From contig DATLTC010000067.1 of assembly GCA_035533755.1 (NCBI GenBank), positions 82,321-146,320 of the forward strand: a DNA stretch of 64,000 nt. The letters run 5' to 3'. Below the pieces are notes generated by a model. That model worked only from the letters and a program-made list of their open reading frames with translations. It did no database searches and was not told where the DNA came from. Source of the stretch: Gemmatimonadaceae bacterium (lineage in GTDB: Bacteria > Gemmatimonadota > Gemmatimonadetes > Gemmatimonadales > Gemmatimonadaceae). This document shows positions 44,058-52,706 of this stretch, one piece after another (the stretch's first letter is position 1; each line of letters begins with the position of its first letter). A program made the translations under genes and the position numbers.

Positions 44058-44405
44058 GGCGGTGCGAAGGGTTGCGGATGTGAACGGTGACCGGACGCTC
44101 CCACGATCTCACGGCTGGGCTTCGGTCGGGCGACGAATCGGTCTCGGCTGTGTCGCGACCGCGGGCCCGAACGGGGAGCCGGTTCCCGGAGGCGGCGCCA
44201 CAGCCCCTAATCAAGCATCGCGCTCGCGCCGGCGCCAACGCCACGCCGGCGCGGCGTCCCGCGCCAAGGGAATCCCTACGGGCCGACGGGCAATGCCGGA
44301 CACCACGCGCCCCGGCGGGCGGGCAACGTGCGGGCGTGATCCGGCGCCTCGGAACTCTCCGAGCATCCGCGGTTACTGATAGCACCGATATGTGTGGAGC
44401 GTCCG
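44058..44405. other. 348-bp divergent intergenic region
   Basis: Between the phosphoesterase lipoprotein (minus) and the FecR protein (plus). Only a GGAG Shine-Dalgarno at 44397 for the FecR gene is clear. No promoter with good -35/-10 boxes, RNA structure or repeat was recognised by eye. Confidence 0.5.
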
Positions 44406-46028
44406 ATGACGCATTTGCGAATTTCCATCGGCGCCGTGCCCCGCGGCACGCTGCGCCGTCTGTTCTGGCCCGCGATGGTTCTGTGCCTCCCGCTCCAACT
44501 GTGGGCGCAACAACCGTCCACTCAGGAGTCCGGCGATGCGCCCTCGCGCGTGGCGCGCCTGAGCGCGGTGGAGGGCGCCGTGTCGCTGCTGCCTGCCGGC
44601 GTGAGCGACTGGAGCCTGGCCCCGATCAACTATTCCATCACCACGGGCGACCGGCTGTTCACCGCGCAGGACGCGCGCGCCGAACTCGAGGTGGGCCCGT
44701 TCACCGTTCGCCTGGCCGACAGCACCGATCTCACCGTCACCGCGCTGGGCGACCACTATGCGCAGTTCGGACTGTCGCAGGGCACCATGCGCGTGAGCGT
44801 GTACCGCCTGCTCGCGGGCGACACGATCGAAGTGGACACGCCCAACGGCGCGTTCGTCGTACGCGCGCCCGGCACGTATCGCATCGAGATCCCGCTGAAC
44901 ACCGACTACACGCTGGTCAGCGTGGAGGAGGGCAGCCTCGACGCCACCGGCCCCGGCCTCGAGCAGGCGGTGGCTACCGGGCAGGCGGTGAGCTTTGCGG
45001 GATACAACCCCATCCGGGCGCTGGCAGCCCCGCGCCCGCCGCGCACGGCGTTCGACGCGTGGAGCGCCGAGCGCGACCAGCGCGTCGTGGCGTCGTCGTG
45101 CTCGCGATACATGAGCAACGACATCCCGGGATGCGCCGATCTCGATCAATACGGCCGCTGGGTGGTGACGGCGGAGTACGGCACGGTGTGGTATCCGTCG
45201 TCCGTCGCCGTGGGCTGGGTGCCGTATCGCTACGGACGCTGGGGCTGGGTGGATCCGTGGGGCTGGGTGTGGGTGGAAGACGAGCCGTGGGGCTTCGCGC
45301 CCTTCCACTACGGCCGATGGGCCATGGTGGGCCGGGCGTGGGCGTGGATTCCGGGACCGATCGTCGCCCGGCCGTACTACTCGCCCGGGCTGGTGGTGTT
45401 CGTGATGGGGCCGGCATTCGGCGGCGGCGTGCAGGCGTGGTTCCCACTAGGCCCGCATGAGCCGTTCTTCCCATGGTATCACTACGGGCCGCGGTATCTG
45501 CGCGCCGTGAACGCCACCAACGTGCGCGGCGTGACCGACATCGACGTGTTCGTTCGCGTCAGGAACATCCAGACCGTCCGCTGGGCCAACCGCACGCACG
45601 GCTTTACCGCCGTGCCGAGCGCGGTGTTCCGCAACGGGGAGCGCGTGGACCGCGGAATGGTGCGCGTGCGCCCCACCGACGTCGAGCGCGCGCGCATCGC
45701 CGCGCATCCCACGGTGCTCCCCACGCCACGCGCCGCGGCGGGCGGCCCCCCGTCGCCGCGGCCCCCGGCCGCCAGGCCTCAGCCGCGCACCGCGGTGCCG
45801 CGGCCGATCATCACCAAGCGCGCGCCGCCGCCGGAAAATCCGCCCTTTGCCAAGCGCGAAGAGGCCATGAAGGCAAATCCGGGCCGTCCGCTCGAACCGC
45901 AGCAGGTCAAGAATCTGCGCGAGGGAAGGCCGGCCGGTCCGCAACGTGATTCCGCGCACCCGGCGCAGAAGCCGGCTGCGGGCCGGAAGGCGGTCCGGAA
46001 ACCGGGCCGCGGGGGCGGCGGCAACTAG
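44406..46028 (+). CDS. secreted FecR-domain protein with W/Y-rich central region
   Basis: A protein of about 540 aa with a signal peptide (LFWPAMVLCLPLQLWAQQ). The FecR-like beta domain (about 45-190) shows TGDRLFTAQDARAELEVG and IEVDTPNGAFVVRAPGTYRI. It is followed by a Trp/Tyr/Gly-rich module (about 235-330: YGRWGWVDPWGWVWVEDEPW, FAPFHYGRW) like DUF6600-type proteins, and a Pro/Arg/Lys-rich, disordered C-terminal third. The isolated FecR domain, without an anti-sigma helix, suggests a cell-surface structural or peptidoglycan-associated role. ATG at 44406 has GGAG 6 nt upstream; an in-frame GTG at 44394 is less likely. Confidence 0.8.
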   Translation: MTHLRISIGAVPRGTLRRLFWPAMVLCLPLQLWAQQPSTQESGDAPSRVARLSAVEGAVSLLPAGVSDWSLAPINYSITTGDRLFTAQDARAELEVGPFTVRLADSTDLTVTALGDHYAQFGLSQGTMRVSVYRLLAGDTIEVDTPNGAFVVRAPGTYRIEIPLNTDYTLVSVEEGSLDATGPGLEQAVATGQAVSFAGYNPIRALAAPRPPRTAFDAWSAERDQRVVASSCSRYMSNDIPGCADLDQYGRWVVTAEYGTVWYPSSVAVGWVPYRYGRWGWVDPWGWVWVEDEPWGFAPFHYGRWAMVGRAWAWIPGPIVARPYYSPGLVVFVMGPAFGGGVQAWFPLGPHEPFFPWYHYGPRYLRAVNATNVRGVTDIDVFVRVRNIQTVRWANRTHGFTAVPSAVFRNGERVDRGMVRVRPTDVERARIAAHPTVLPTPRAAAGGPPSPRPPAARPQPRTAVPRPIITKRAPPPENPPFAKREEAMKANPGRPLEPQQVKNLREGRPAGPQRDSAHPAQKPAAGRKAVRKPGRGGGGN

Positions 46029-46046
46029 CCCCGCCCGCGCGGTGTG

Positions 46047-47774
46047 TCAGCCGCGCCGCGGCGTGGCGGGCGCGGGCTTCTTTGCCGGCGCCGGCGCCGG
46101 CGGCGGCGGGCGCAGCGCGGCCATGGCCTGCTCGGCGGCGGCAATGCCCGCCGTGTCGTGCAGCGCCTGGGCCACGTTCAGGGCGCGCTTGATCAGCGCC
46201 TCCGACGGCGGCACGTGCGGCATGATCGAATCCACCAGGACGCGCGCTGCCGCCGGCCGGCCCTGGGCCAGCAGCGCGTCCACCACGTACAGGCAGGGGC
46301 TCGGAAACTCGATGCTGCATGAAGCACGAGCCACCTGCTCCGCCTTGGGCCAGTCCTTGATCAGGACCAGCGCGTAGGCGTAGCTCTCGCCGATCACCGG
46401 GTAGGGCGCCAGCGCCCACGCCTTCGCGTAGTGGCGCACCGCCTCGTGCGGATGTCCCGCGTGCACGGCCTCGTCGCCCAGGTAGGTCTGCGCGTAGAAC
46501 GACTCGGGGTGGGCCGACGCGAGCTGCGTGAGCACCGTGTCGGTGGTGCGCCACACGGGAGTTCGCGTCCACGTGCGCGCCACGCCCAGCGTCAATGCCA
46601 GCGCCGCCACCGCCACCGCCAGGCGCGGACGGCGACGGCCCAGCTCCACCAGCGGCACCGCGGCGAACGCCAGCGCGACGGACGGCAGATACAGCGTGCG
46701 CTCACCCAGCAGGATTCCCACCGGCACCACGAGGTTGGACACGATGAAGATGCCGGCCACGAACCAGGCCACGGCCGCCGTCCACCAGGGGGAACGCCGC
46801 CGGAGCAGCACCGCGCTCCCGATCACGACGACGCCGAGGACGAGGCTCATCCATACGATGGGCTCGCCCCAATGGGCCACCACGAGCACGTTGGGCCCGT
46901 AGTCGGCCACCAGATCGCGCGGATACACCAGCAGCCGGAGGTACTGGGGCCAGACGCTGATCGCCGTCGCGATGCGCGTGGACGCCGACGCGCCGCGCAG
47001 CGCCGGCGTGAGCGTGCTGCCGGAGAACACGCCGAGCACCGCGTAGCGCAGTCCCATGTAGCCGCCGAAGATCGCCGCCAGCAGCAGGTAGAGCGGCGCG
47101 TCGTCCCACACCGTGCGCCAGAGCGGCTTGCGGCGCTCGGGATCGAGCCCATCCACGATGATGAGCAGCAGGGGGAGCGCCACGGCGCTCTCCTTGGTGA
47201 GCAGCGCGGCCAGAAAGCACACCGCGATCCCCACCCACCGCGCCACCACCGGCCCCCGCCGCCACAGGTGCAGAAAGCAGGCGAGCAGCACGAACAGGGT
47301 CATCACCACTTCGGCGCGGCCCACGATGCCCGCCACCGCTTCCACGTGCACCGGATGGATGGCGAACAGCACGCCACCCACCGCCGCCGCCAGCGGCGGC
47401 GCGCCCAGCCGGAGCACCAGCAGCACCACCAGCGCGCTCACCACGGCGTGAAGCACCACGTTCAGGGCGTGGAATCCCATCGGTTGGCCATGCCAGAGCG
47501 ACCACTCCACCGCATACATGGCGATCGTGAGCGGCCGGTAGAGCCCCATCTGGAACGGCATGTTCGGCCAGTAGGCCGACACCCAGATGTCGCGCATCGC
47601 CGCCAGGTGGTGCACGAGGGGGTTCTGGTCGACGATCACCTTGTCGTCGAGCGCGAATCCGTTGTGGAGGGCGTTCAGGTACACGGCGCACGCCACGAGG
47701 GCGGCGATCCAGGGCGCGAGTCGGCGGAGCCATCCGCGCTCCGCCGCTACGGGTGCGGGGGGCGTCAGATCCAT
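46047..47774 (-). CDS. TMTC-like GT-C glycosyltransferase with TPR tail
   Basis: A 575-aa membrane protein of the GT-C/DUF1736-TPR class. The first luminal/periplasmic loop holds the acidic catalytic motif NGFALDDKVIVDQNP near residue 40, and there are about ten helices. Other matches are VGGVLFAIHPVHVEAVAGIV and LTKESAVALPLLL, both hallmarks of TMTC proteins, then VPVGILLGERTLYLPSVA. The final 150 residues are TPR-like (YLGDEAVHAGHPHEAVRHYAK). Eukaryotic TMTC enzymes O-mannosylate secreted proteins from a lipid-linked mannose. A bacterial protein or lipid glycosyltransferase role at the outer face of the inner membrane is inferred. It overlaps the upstream MgtC gene by 10 bp. Confidence 0.85.
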   Translation of the reverse strand: MDLTPPAPVAAERGWLRRLAPWIAALVACAVYLNALHNGFALDDKVIVDQNPLVHHLAAMRDIWVSAYWPNMPFQMGLYRPLTIAMYAVEWSLWHGQPMGFHALNVVLHAVVSALVVLLVLRLGAPPLAAAVGGVLFAIHPVHVEAVAGIVGRAEVVMTLFVLLACFLHLWRRGPVVARWVGIAVCFLAALLTKESAVALPLLLIIVDGLDPERRKPLWRTVWDDAPLYLLLAAIFGGYMGLRYAVLGVFSGSTLTPALRGASASTRIATAISVWPQYLRLLVYPRDLVADYGPNVLVVAHWGEPIVWMSLVLGVVVIGSAVLLRRRSPWWTAAVAWFVAGIFIVSNLVVPVGILLGERTLYLPSVALAFAAVPLVELGRRRPRLAVAVAALALTLGVARTWTRTPVWRTTDTVLTQLASAHPESFYAQTYLGDEAVHAGHPHEAVRHYAKAWALAPYPVIGESYAYALVLIKDWPKAEQVARASCSIEFPSPCLYVVDALLAQGRPAAARVLVDSIMPHVPPSEALIKRALNVAQALHDTAGIAAAEQAMAALRPPPPAPAPAKKPAPATPRRG

Positions 47775-49018
47775 GCCAGCCCCGCCAGTCCCACCACGGC
47801 CAGGCCGAGCAGCAGCAGCAGGCTTCGGCGGCCGGTCACCCGGTCGCCGAAGCTCCGCGCGTAGACGGCCTTGACCACGTTGTTGCTCGATGCCGCGATG
47901 ATGATCGCGGTGGCCGCCACCGGCAGCGAGATCGCCGTCGCGTTGGCCTGCGTCAACCCGAGGATGAACGGATCGACGTCGGTAACACCCATCATCGCCG
48001 CCAGGGAATAGAGTCCGGTGCGCCCCAGGTATTGGCGCACGAGCGTGGTGACCACGAGAATCGCCACGAACGCGGCCGCGAACAGGAACGCCGCCTGCAG
48101 TTCCAGCGGGTTGAGGCTCGGCTGTTCGGGCGCCCCCGAATCTGCGGCGCCGTCAGCCCGACGCGACACATACCATCCGCCGCCCACGCCCGCCAGCGCG
48201 CCCAGGGCAAACCCCGGCAGGAGCATCCGGGCCAGCGTCAGATTGAAGAACGCGATCAGGATCAGGAGCCGCACGTACATGACGCCCGACGCGGCCAGGA
48301 TGCTCCCCGCGAACAGATTCGGCCGGCGGTGGTCGCGCGACCGGCGGGCGAGCACCACCGTGGCGACGGTGGACGAATAGGCGCCGCCGAGCAGCGCCGA
48401 GAGCATGATGCCGCCTCGGCCCTTGAGCATTCGCTGCAGAACGTAGCTGCCGAACGACACGCCGCTCACCGCCACCACCACGAGCCAGGTGCGGAACGGG
48501 TTGATGGCGAAGCTCGTGAACGGGCGGTCGGGCACGATGGGCAGGATCACCACCGTGAGCACCAGGAACTGGGCCACCGTCGCGATCTCGCCCGAGGCGA
48601 CGTGCTTGGTGAGTCCCTCGAGGCCCTTCTTCAATTCGAGCAGGAGCACGCAGAGCACCGCGATCGTGGCCGCGATCCAGTACAGTTGGCGGTACACGAG
48701 GCCGGCCACGAGGTAGGTGACCAACCCGCTCATCTCGGTGGTGATGCCCGCCTGTTCCGACGCCGCCAGTTTGCGGTTGTACGACAGGAGCATGAAGCCG
48801 CCCACCACCGCGAACCCGAGCGTCCAGGCCAGCAGATCGGCGCCAGACAGCAGCGCCATCGCGTAGCTCGCCAGCCCGATGAGCGGGAAGGTGCGCACCC
48901 CGCCGAACATCCACGCGCCTTCGGCCTTCTTCCGTTCCTCCCGCTCCAGGCCGATGAGGAACGAGAGCAGGAGGACGAGGGCGATCTGGGTGGCGTCGGG
49001 CGGAATGAGCGGCGGCAT
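47765..49018 (-). CDS. MgtC/SapB and DUF4010 domain membrane protein, second paralogue
   Basis: A 417-aa hydrophobic protein with the N-terminal MgtC module (LLLSFLIGLEREERKKAEG and GGVRTFPLIGLASYAMAL) and the C-terminal DUF4010 module (SALLGGAYSSTVATVVLARR, MMGVTDVDPFILGLTQ, SSNNVVKAVYARSFGDR). It has the same architecture as the gene at 3016-4323 but differs clearly in sequence. It is the upstream partner of the TMTC-like gene (10-bp overlap). It is not next to the Mg2+ ATPase gene at 61008. Confidence 0.88.
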   Translation of the reverse strand: MPPLIPPDATQIALVLLLSFLIGLEREERKKAEGAWMFGGVRTFPLIGLASYAMALLSGADLLAWTLGFAVVGGFMLLSYNRKLAASEQAGITTEMSGLVTYLVAGLVYRQLYWIAATIAVLCVLLLELKKGLEGLTKHVASGEIATVAQFLVLTVVILPIVPDRPFTSFAINPFRTWLVVVAVSGVSFGSYVLQRMLKGRGGIMLSALLGGAYSSTVATVVLARRSRDHRRPNLFAGSILAASGVMYVRLLILIAFFNLTLARMLLPGFALGALAGVGGGWYVSRRADGAADSGAPEQPSLNPLELQAAFLFAAAFVAILVVTTLVRQYLGRTGLYSLAAMMGVTDVDPFILGLTQANATAISLPVAATAIIIAASSNNVVKAVYARSFGDRVTGRRSLLLLLGLAVVGLAGLAWI

Positions 49019-49131
49019 GCGGTGAACGAGTTGGGGGAACCGGCACGCCCGGCGGCGCCGGGCGCGGGTCCCTGTGACGAAGGACGATTTCGCGCGTGCC
49101 GCGAAACGCGGCGGGGTACTGCGGAATCAAT

Positions 49132-49163
49132 ATTCGAACCCGCGACCCCCTGACCCCCATCAA
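49132..49163 (-). pseudogene. tRNA-Pro remnant (T-loop to anticodon arm)
   Basis: A stretch of 32 bp matches the intact tRNA-Pro gene at 52030-52103 in the same orientation at 29 positions, with a perfect 22-bp core (ATTCGAACCCGCGACCCCCT plus GA). It covers the T loop, one T-stem strand, variable loop and anticodon arm. The acceptor stem, 3' T-stem strand and D arm are missing, so it cannot fold as a tRNA. It marks the left edge of a roughly 2.9-kb islet. Confidence 0.65.
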
Positions 49164-49202
49164 CGGGCTAGGTCTCGCCTGAAACCGTCACCGGAGCAGG
49201 CG

Positions 49203-49742
49203 CTACTCCGACTGCTTGACCCCGACGCCGTCCAAGGTGGTCGTCCAGTGTTCGTTGTCCGGCGACACCTCGATCTTCACGGTCACGTGCGTCGGAGAGG
49301 AGTAGACGTAGCTGATGCGCTCGTACGTTGTCTTGCCGCCGCGGATCTCCGTTCCGAGCTCGAGCCACGTGTCGCCCTGGATGGTCATCTTCGACGCAAA
49401 CGGCTTCTCGCCGCTCGCCCCCACGGCGAACATCTCGTAGTGCCAATAGGCCTTGTCCCGGCTGTTCCAGGTATCCACCACCAGCGACTGCACCTTCTGG
49501 CCGGACCAGTCGTTGTCGAAGCTGCACATGAGGAAGAGCTGGTCCGCGGACCAGCCGCAGTGCTCGTCCCAGGTGAACGTACCGGGCTTATCGCCCGCTC
49601 GGCGCGGCGCGGTGGTACCCCGGTAGACCCAGTGCCCGGACTGAACGTCCAGCGCCTTGAACTGCGGCGCGCGGGGCTGCTGGGCGCCGGCGCCGAAGGC
49701 GGAAACGGCGAGGAGCAGACCGCTGAGGACGGCGAGGCGCAC
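49203..49742 (-). CDS. secreted protein of unknown function (DUF1579-like)
   Basis: A 179-aa protein with a signal peptide (VLSGLLLAVSAFGAGAQ) and one beta-rich domain. GHWVYRGTT near the N-terminus, HCGWSADQLFLMC, and later the strand TTYERISYVYSSPTHVTVKI resemble DUF1579-like lipocalin-type domains that occur in many secreted proteins. It has two Cys that may form a disulfide. It lies inside the tRNA-Pro-flanked islet and is divergent from the S9 peptidase, with 167 bp between them. Ligand and role are unknown. Confidence 0.65.
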   Translation of the reverse strand: MRLAVLSGLLLAVSAFGAGAQQPRAPQFKALDVQSGHWVYRGTTAPRRAGDKPGTFTWDEHCGWSADQLFLMCSFDNDWSGQKVQSLVVDTWNSRDKAYWHYEMFAVGASGEKPFASKMTIQGDTWLELGTEIRGGKTTYERISYVYSSPTHVTVKIEVSPDNEHWTTTLDGVGVKQSE

Positions 49743-49909
49743 AAGTACTCTCCTTGATCGAGAATCGTCACCCGCGGGCCGACGGTCCGCGGAGCGCGAC
49801 GGCGTGACAAGTATACGCGCGACGGACGCGCTCTGCCTCGGTCACGCGAGCCAACTGGACAGGCGGGCTCTCCGGGCGGAAGTTTGCCACTCACGAGGAG
49901 GAGTCCCCG

Positions 49910-49972
49910 ATGTCGAAGCCGTCCTGCCGCACCCATGTTCCCGAGTTCAAGGCGAAGCTCGCCTTGGCCGCG
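49910..49972 (+). mobile_element. 5' fragment of an IS3-type transposase orfA
   Basis: The first 21 codons read MSK.. then RTHVPEFKAKLALAA, which is the characteristic N-terminus of IS3/IS911-family OrfA proteins (RTHSPEFKAKVALAA type). A strong GAGGAGGAG Shine-Dalgarno (49895-49903) precedes it. The similarity stops after residue 21, where the peptidase signal peptide begins in frame. No inverted repeat or further transposase sequence was recognised. Confidence 0.65.
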
Positions 49973-51967
49973 TCCGCGAGACGCGCTGGTACGTCCTGGT
50001 TGTTCCTGTTCCTCTTGTTCGCGGTGCCTGCAGGCGCACAGCGCCTGACCATCCCCGCTGTCGTCGGCATCAAATACCCATCCGCCTGGCGTTGGTCGCG
50101 TGATGGCCGAAGCCTGATGTTCACCTGGGATTCAGGCGGCGTCTACGGCCGTTACCGCGTCAACGCCGAAGAACCGGGTACACCCATGCTGGTGCCCGGC
50201 GCGCCGGCCGGTGAACCCGGCGGCGGTGTCGGCGGCGCCGCGCCCTCGCCCGATGGCCGCTTTCTCGCCCGCGTCGAGCGCCGGGCCGGCGATTTCGAGC
50301 TTGTCGTCACGCCGCGCGACGGCGGCGCGGGGAGCAGCGTCGCGAGCGCTTCCGAGAACATCGGCGGCCTGCGATGGTCGCCCGACAGTCGCCGCCTCGT
50401 CTACACCGTCGGCGCGCATGCCGTGCCGCACGACACCACCTTTCCGGAGGTCGGCGACAAGCTGATCTTCGCCCGCGGCGAGTTCGTGTCCGGTCAGCTC
50501 TACGTCGCCGCGCTCGCCGGCGGCGCCCCGGTGGCGGTACAGGGGCCGAGCGGGGGTTACGGCGCGCCGAGCTGGGTCAACGCCACCACGCTGGTGGTCA
50601 GCCATGTGGCGCCCGACTTCAAGAGCCGCACCATCTACTTTCTCGATGCCAACGGCGGCCCGGCGCGCGCGGTGCACGTGGACCATGAGGACAAGTTCTG
50701 GAGCATGATTGACCGCGGCGCCACGCCCCAGGTATCGCCCGACGGCAAATGGATTCTCTTCGCCAGCGACACCAGTGGCTGGGATCAGCTTTACGTCATG
50801 CCCGCCGACGGCGGGCCCGCCGTCCAGGTCACCCGGGGCGCCTTCGATTCCTGGCGGCCGGTGTGGTCGCATGACGGCGACCGTATCGCCTTCGACGCCA
50901 ATGAACCCGGCCGCCCCGGCGACCGCCAGATCGGGGTCGTCGACCTGCACGGCTCACCCGCCCACGCCACCGTCGCCTGGCTCACCCACGGCCGCGGCAC
51001 CAACATCGATGCCGTCTGGTCGCCGGACGATGGCCGCATCGCCTACCAGCACACCGACGCGCAACAGTCGCCCGACCTCTATGTCGTCGCCTCCACCGGC
51101 GGCACGCCACTGCGCCTGACCCACTCCATGCCGGCCAGCATGAATGGCCACGACTTCGTCGCGCCCACGCTGATCCATTATCGCGCCGCCGACGGCAAGT
51201 CCGTGCCCGCCTGGCTCTTCCTCCCTCCGCATCTCGACAAATCGCGCAAGCACGCCGCGATCGTCTGGATCCATCCCGATGGCGTGAACCAGAACTACGA
51301 CGGCTGGCACCCCGACCGGAGGGAAGGCGTCTATTACGCCTTCCATCAGTATTTGCTGCAAGAGGGCTATATCGTCATCGCGCCCGACTACCGCGGCAGC
51401 ATTGGGTACAGCCGCGACTGGCGCGAGGCCGTCTACCACGACGTCGGCGGCCAGGACGCGACCGACGCCCGGCTTGCCGGCGCGTATCTCAAAACCCTCC
51501 CCTACGTGGACCCGCAGCGCATCGGCGTCTGGGGCCTGAGCTACGGCGGGTACTTCACGCTCACCGCCATCACGCGCGAGCCCAAGCTGTTCGCCTGCGC
51601 CGTGGACGTCGCCGGGCTGGTCAATCCGGGCTACTACTACCTCGACCCGTACCACTCGGGCTGGATGCAGCAGCGCATGGGCACGCCGCAGGAGAATCCG
51701 GACATCTACGCCCGCGCTGCCGTGACGACCCGCATCGCGCGGCTGCAGGACCCGCTGCTCGTCCTCGCCGGCACCGCTGACGTCAACGTGCCCTTCTGGG
51801 AGACCGCGCTGCTGCTCGACTCGATTCTCAAGGCGGGCAAGGGAGACCTCGTGCAATTCATGATGTACCCTGGGGAATTTCACTACTTTGACCGGGCGTT
51901 TGTGCTCGAGGACGCCTGGCGGCGCGTGGACCAGTTCTTCGGCGAGCATTTGCGGCCCGGCGAGTGA
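49910..51967 (+). CDS. S9 family prolyl oligopeptidase/dipeptidyl-peptidase, secreted
   Basis: A protein of 685 aa. After the transposase-derived first 21 residues comes a signal peptide (WLFLFLLFAVPAGAQ), a TolB/WD40-like beta-propeller (about 50-400, repeats such as PQVSPDGKWILFASD and AVWSPDDGRIAYQHTD), and the catalytic alpha/beta hydrolase domain. The triad is present: Ser in GLSYGGYFT, Asp in LAGTADVNVPF and His in GEFHYFDR. It would cleave peptides after Pro or Ala in the periplasm. The native start codon seems to have been lost and replaced by that of the IS fragment. It is in the tRNA-Pro-flanked islet. A strong hairpin terminator follows. Confidence 0.9.
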   Translation: MSKPSCRTHVPEFKAKLALAASARRAGTSWLFLFLLFAVPAGAQRLTIPAVVGIKYPSAWRWSRDGRSLMFTWDSGGVYGRYRVNAEEPGTPMLVPGAPAGEPGGGVGGAAPSPDGRFLARVERRAGDFELVVTPRDGGAGSSVASASENIGGLRWSPDSRRLVYTVGAHAVPHDTTFPEVGDKLIFARGEFVSGQLYVAALAGGAPVAVQGPSGGYGAPSWVNATTLVVSHVAPDFKSRTIYFLDANGGPARAVHVDHEDKFWSMIDRGATPQVSPDGKWILFASDTSGWDQLYVMPADGGPAVQVTRGAFDSWRPVWSHDGDRIAFDANEPGRPGDRQIGVVDLHGSPAHATVAWLTHGRGTNIDAVWSPDDGRIAYQHTDAQQSPDLYVVASTGGTPLRLTHSMPASMNGHDFVAPTLIHYRAADGKSVPAWLFLPPHLDKSRKHAAIVWIHPDGVNQNYDGWHPDRREGVYYAFHQYLLQEGYIVIAPDYRGSIGYSRDWREAVYHDVGGQDATDARLAGAYLKTLPYVDPQRIGVWGLSYGGYFTLTAITREPKLFACAVDVAGLVNPGYYYLDPYHSGWMQQRMGTPQENPDIYARAAVTTRIARLQDPLLVLAGTADVNVPFWETALLLDSILKAGKGDLVQFMMYPGEFHYFDRAFVLEDAWRRVDQFFGEHLRPGE

Positions 51968-51984
51968 GCACGGGCTAGATGCAG

Positions 51985-52018
51985 AAAGGCCTCCAACGCC
52001 AAAACGTTGGAGGCCTTT
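51985..52018. terminator. bidirectional intrinsic terminator
   Basis: AAAGGCCTCCAACG, loop CCAAAA, CGTTGGAGGCCTTT: a perfect 14-bp stem with A/T-rich ends, 17 bp after the S9 peptidase stop and 11 bp beyond the 3' end of the tRNA-Pro gene. It can end transcripts from both sides, though the U-run is only 3 nt. Confidence 0.8.
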
Positions 52019-52029
52019 CACTTATCATA

Positions 52030-52103
52030 TCGGGACGGCGGGATTCGAACCCGCGACCCCCTGAACCCCATTCAGGTGCGCTACCGGACTGCGCTACGTC
52101 CCG
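52030..52103 (-). tRNA. tRNA-Pro (GGG)
   Basis: A complete cloverleaf. The acceptor stem is CGGGACG/CGTCCCG with discriminator A, the D arm GCGC-N9-GCGC, and the anticodon stem CCTGA/TCAGG with loop ATGGGGT. The anticodon GGG (plus-strand 52067-52069) reads CCC/CCU. The T arm is GCGGG-TTCGAAT-CCCGC. The 3' CCA is not encoded. Confidence 0.95.
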
Positions 52104-52361
52104 TCCGTGTCTCCGGATGTCCCTGTGCAGCTCACACCACTACTACGCTGCCACCCGGCTCCAACGGCAGAACGCGAAACCTAACCCCAGCACCGCGGTC
52201 ATACAACCACGGCGCCGCAGTCCGGTCGAACAGGCCACCCTGGCGAAATACCCGCCCCACGTCCACGCAGATACCCCACCCAGCCAACCTGCCCCCCCAA
52301 ACACACCGGGAGCGCCACCTTCCGTACCTCTGACCCGCCGCTCCCGCCCAGGGTTCCCAAC

Positions 52362-52613
52362 TCACGGCGCCGAACTGCGCTCCCGCCCAAGTCCTAGCAG
52401 ATTCTTCACCAGCCAGAACACCACGAACACCGGCAGCACCACGAACAGCGCCAGCTTGAGCAGCCCGATGGCCAGCCCGAACACCACCGCGAGCAGCACG
52501 AACGCCACGATCGCAATCACGAACATGATGATGAATGGCAGCCCGAGCAGGAACAGCACGCCAAGCACCACGGCGCCGATGAGCCCGATCACTGCACTGA
52601 ACAGCGTGAACAT
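52362..52613 (-). CDS. small two- to three-helix membrane protein
   Basis: An 83-aa hydrophobic protein (MFTLFSAVIGLIGAVVLGVL, then LPFIIMFVIAIVAFVLLAVV, and ALFVVLPVFVVFWLVKNLLG) with a short charged tail (GRERSSAP). GAGG 8 nt before the ATG at 52613 supports the start. No family is recognised. The 258 bp between it and the tRNA (52104-52361) hold no gene or clear signal. Confidence 0.6.
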   Translation of the reverse strand: MFTLFSAVIGLIGAVVLGVLFLLGLPFIIMFVIAIVAFVLLAVVFGLAIGLLKLALFVVLPVFVVFWLVKNLLGLGRERSSAP

Positions 52614-52706
52614 CTCGCGAGCCTCGAGGAGTATAGGCACCCCTCCCTACGGCCCGCGCGTCAGCCGCGTTTCACCGGCCGCCGCGCGCCCCGCGCCACG
52701 CTCCGC

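Noticed and set aside
49895..49972. A complete insertion sequence at the S9 peptidase start
   Set aside because: Only the first 21 codons of orfA are recognisable; no orfB, DDE motif or terminal inverted repeats were found.
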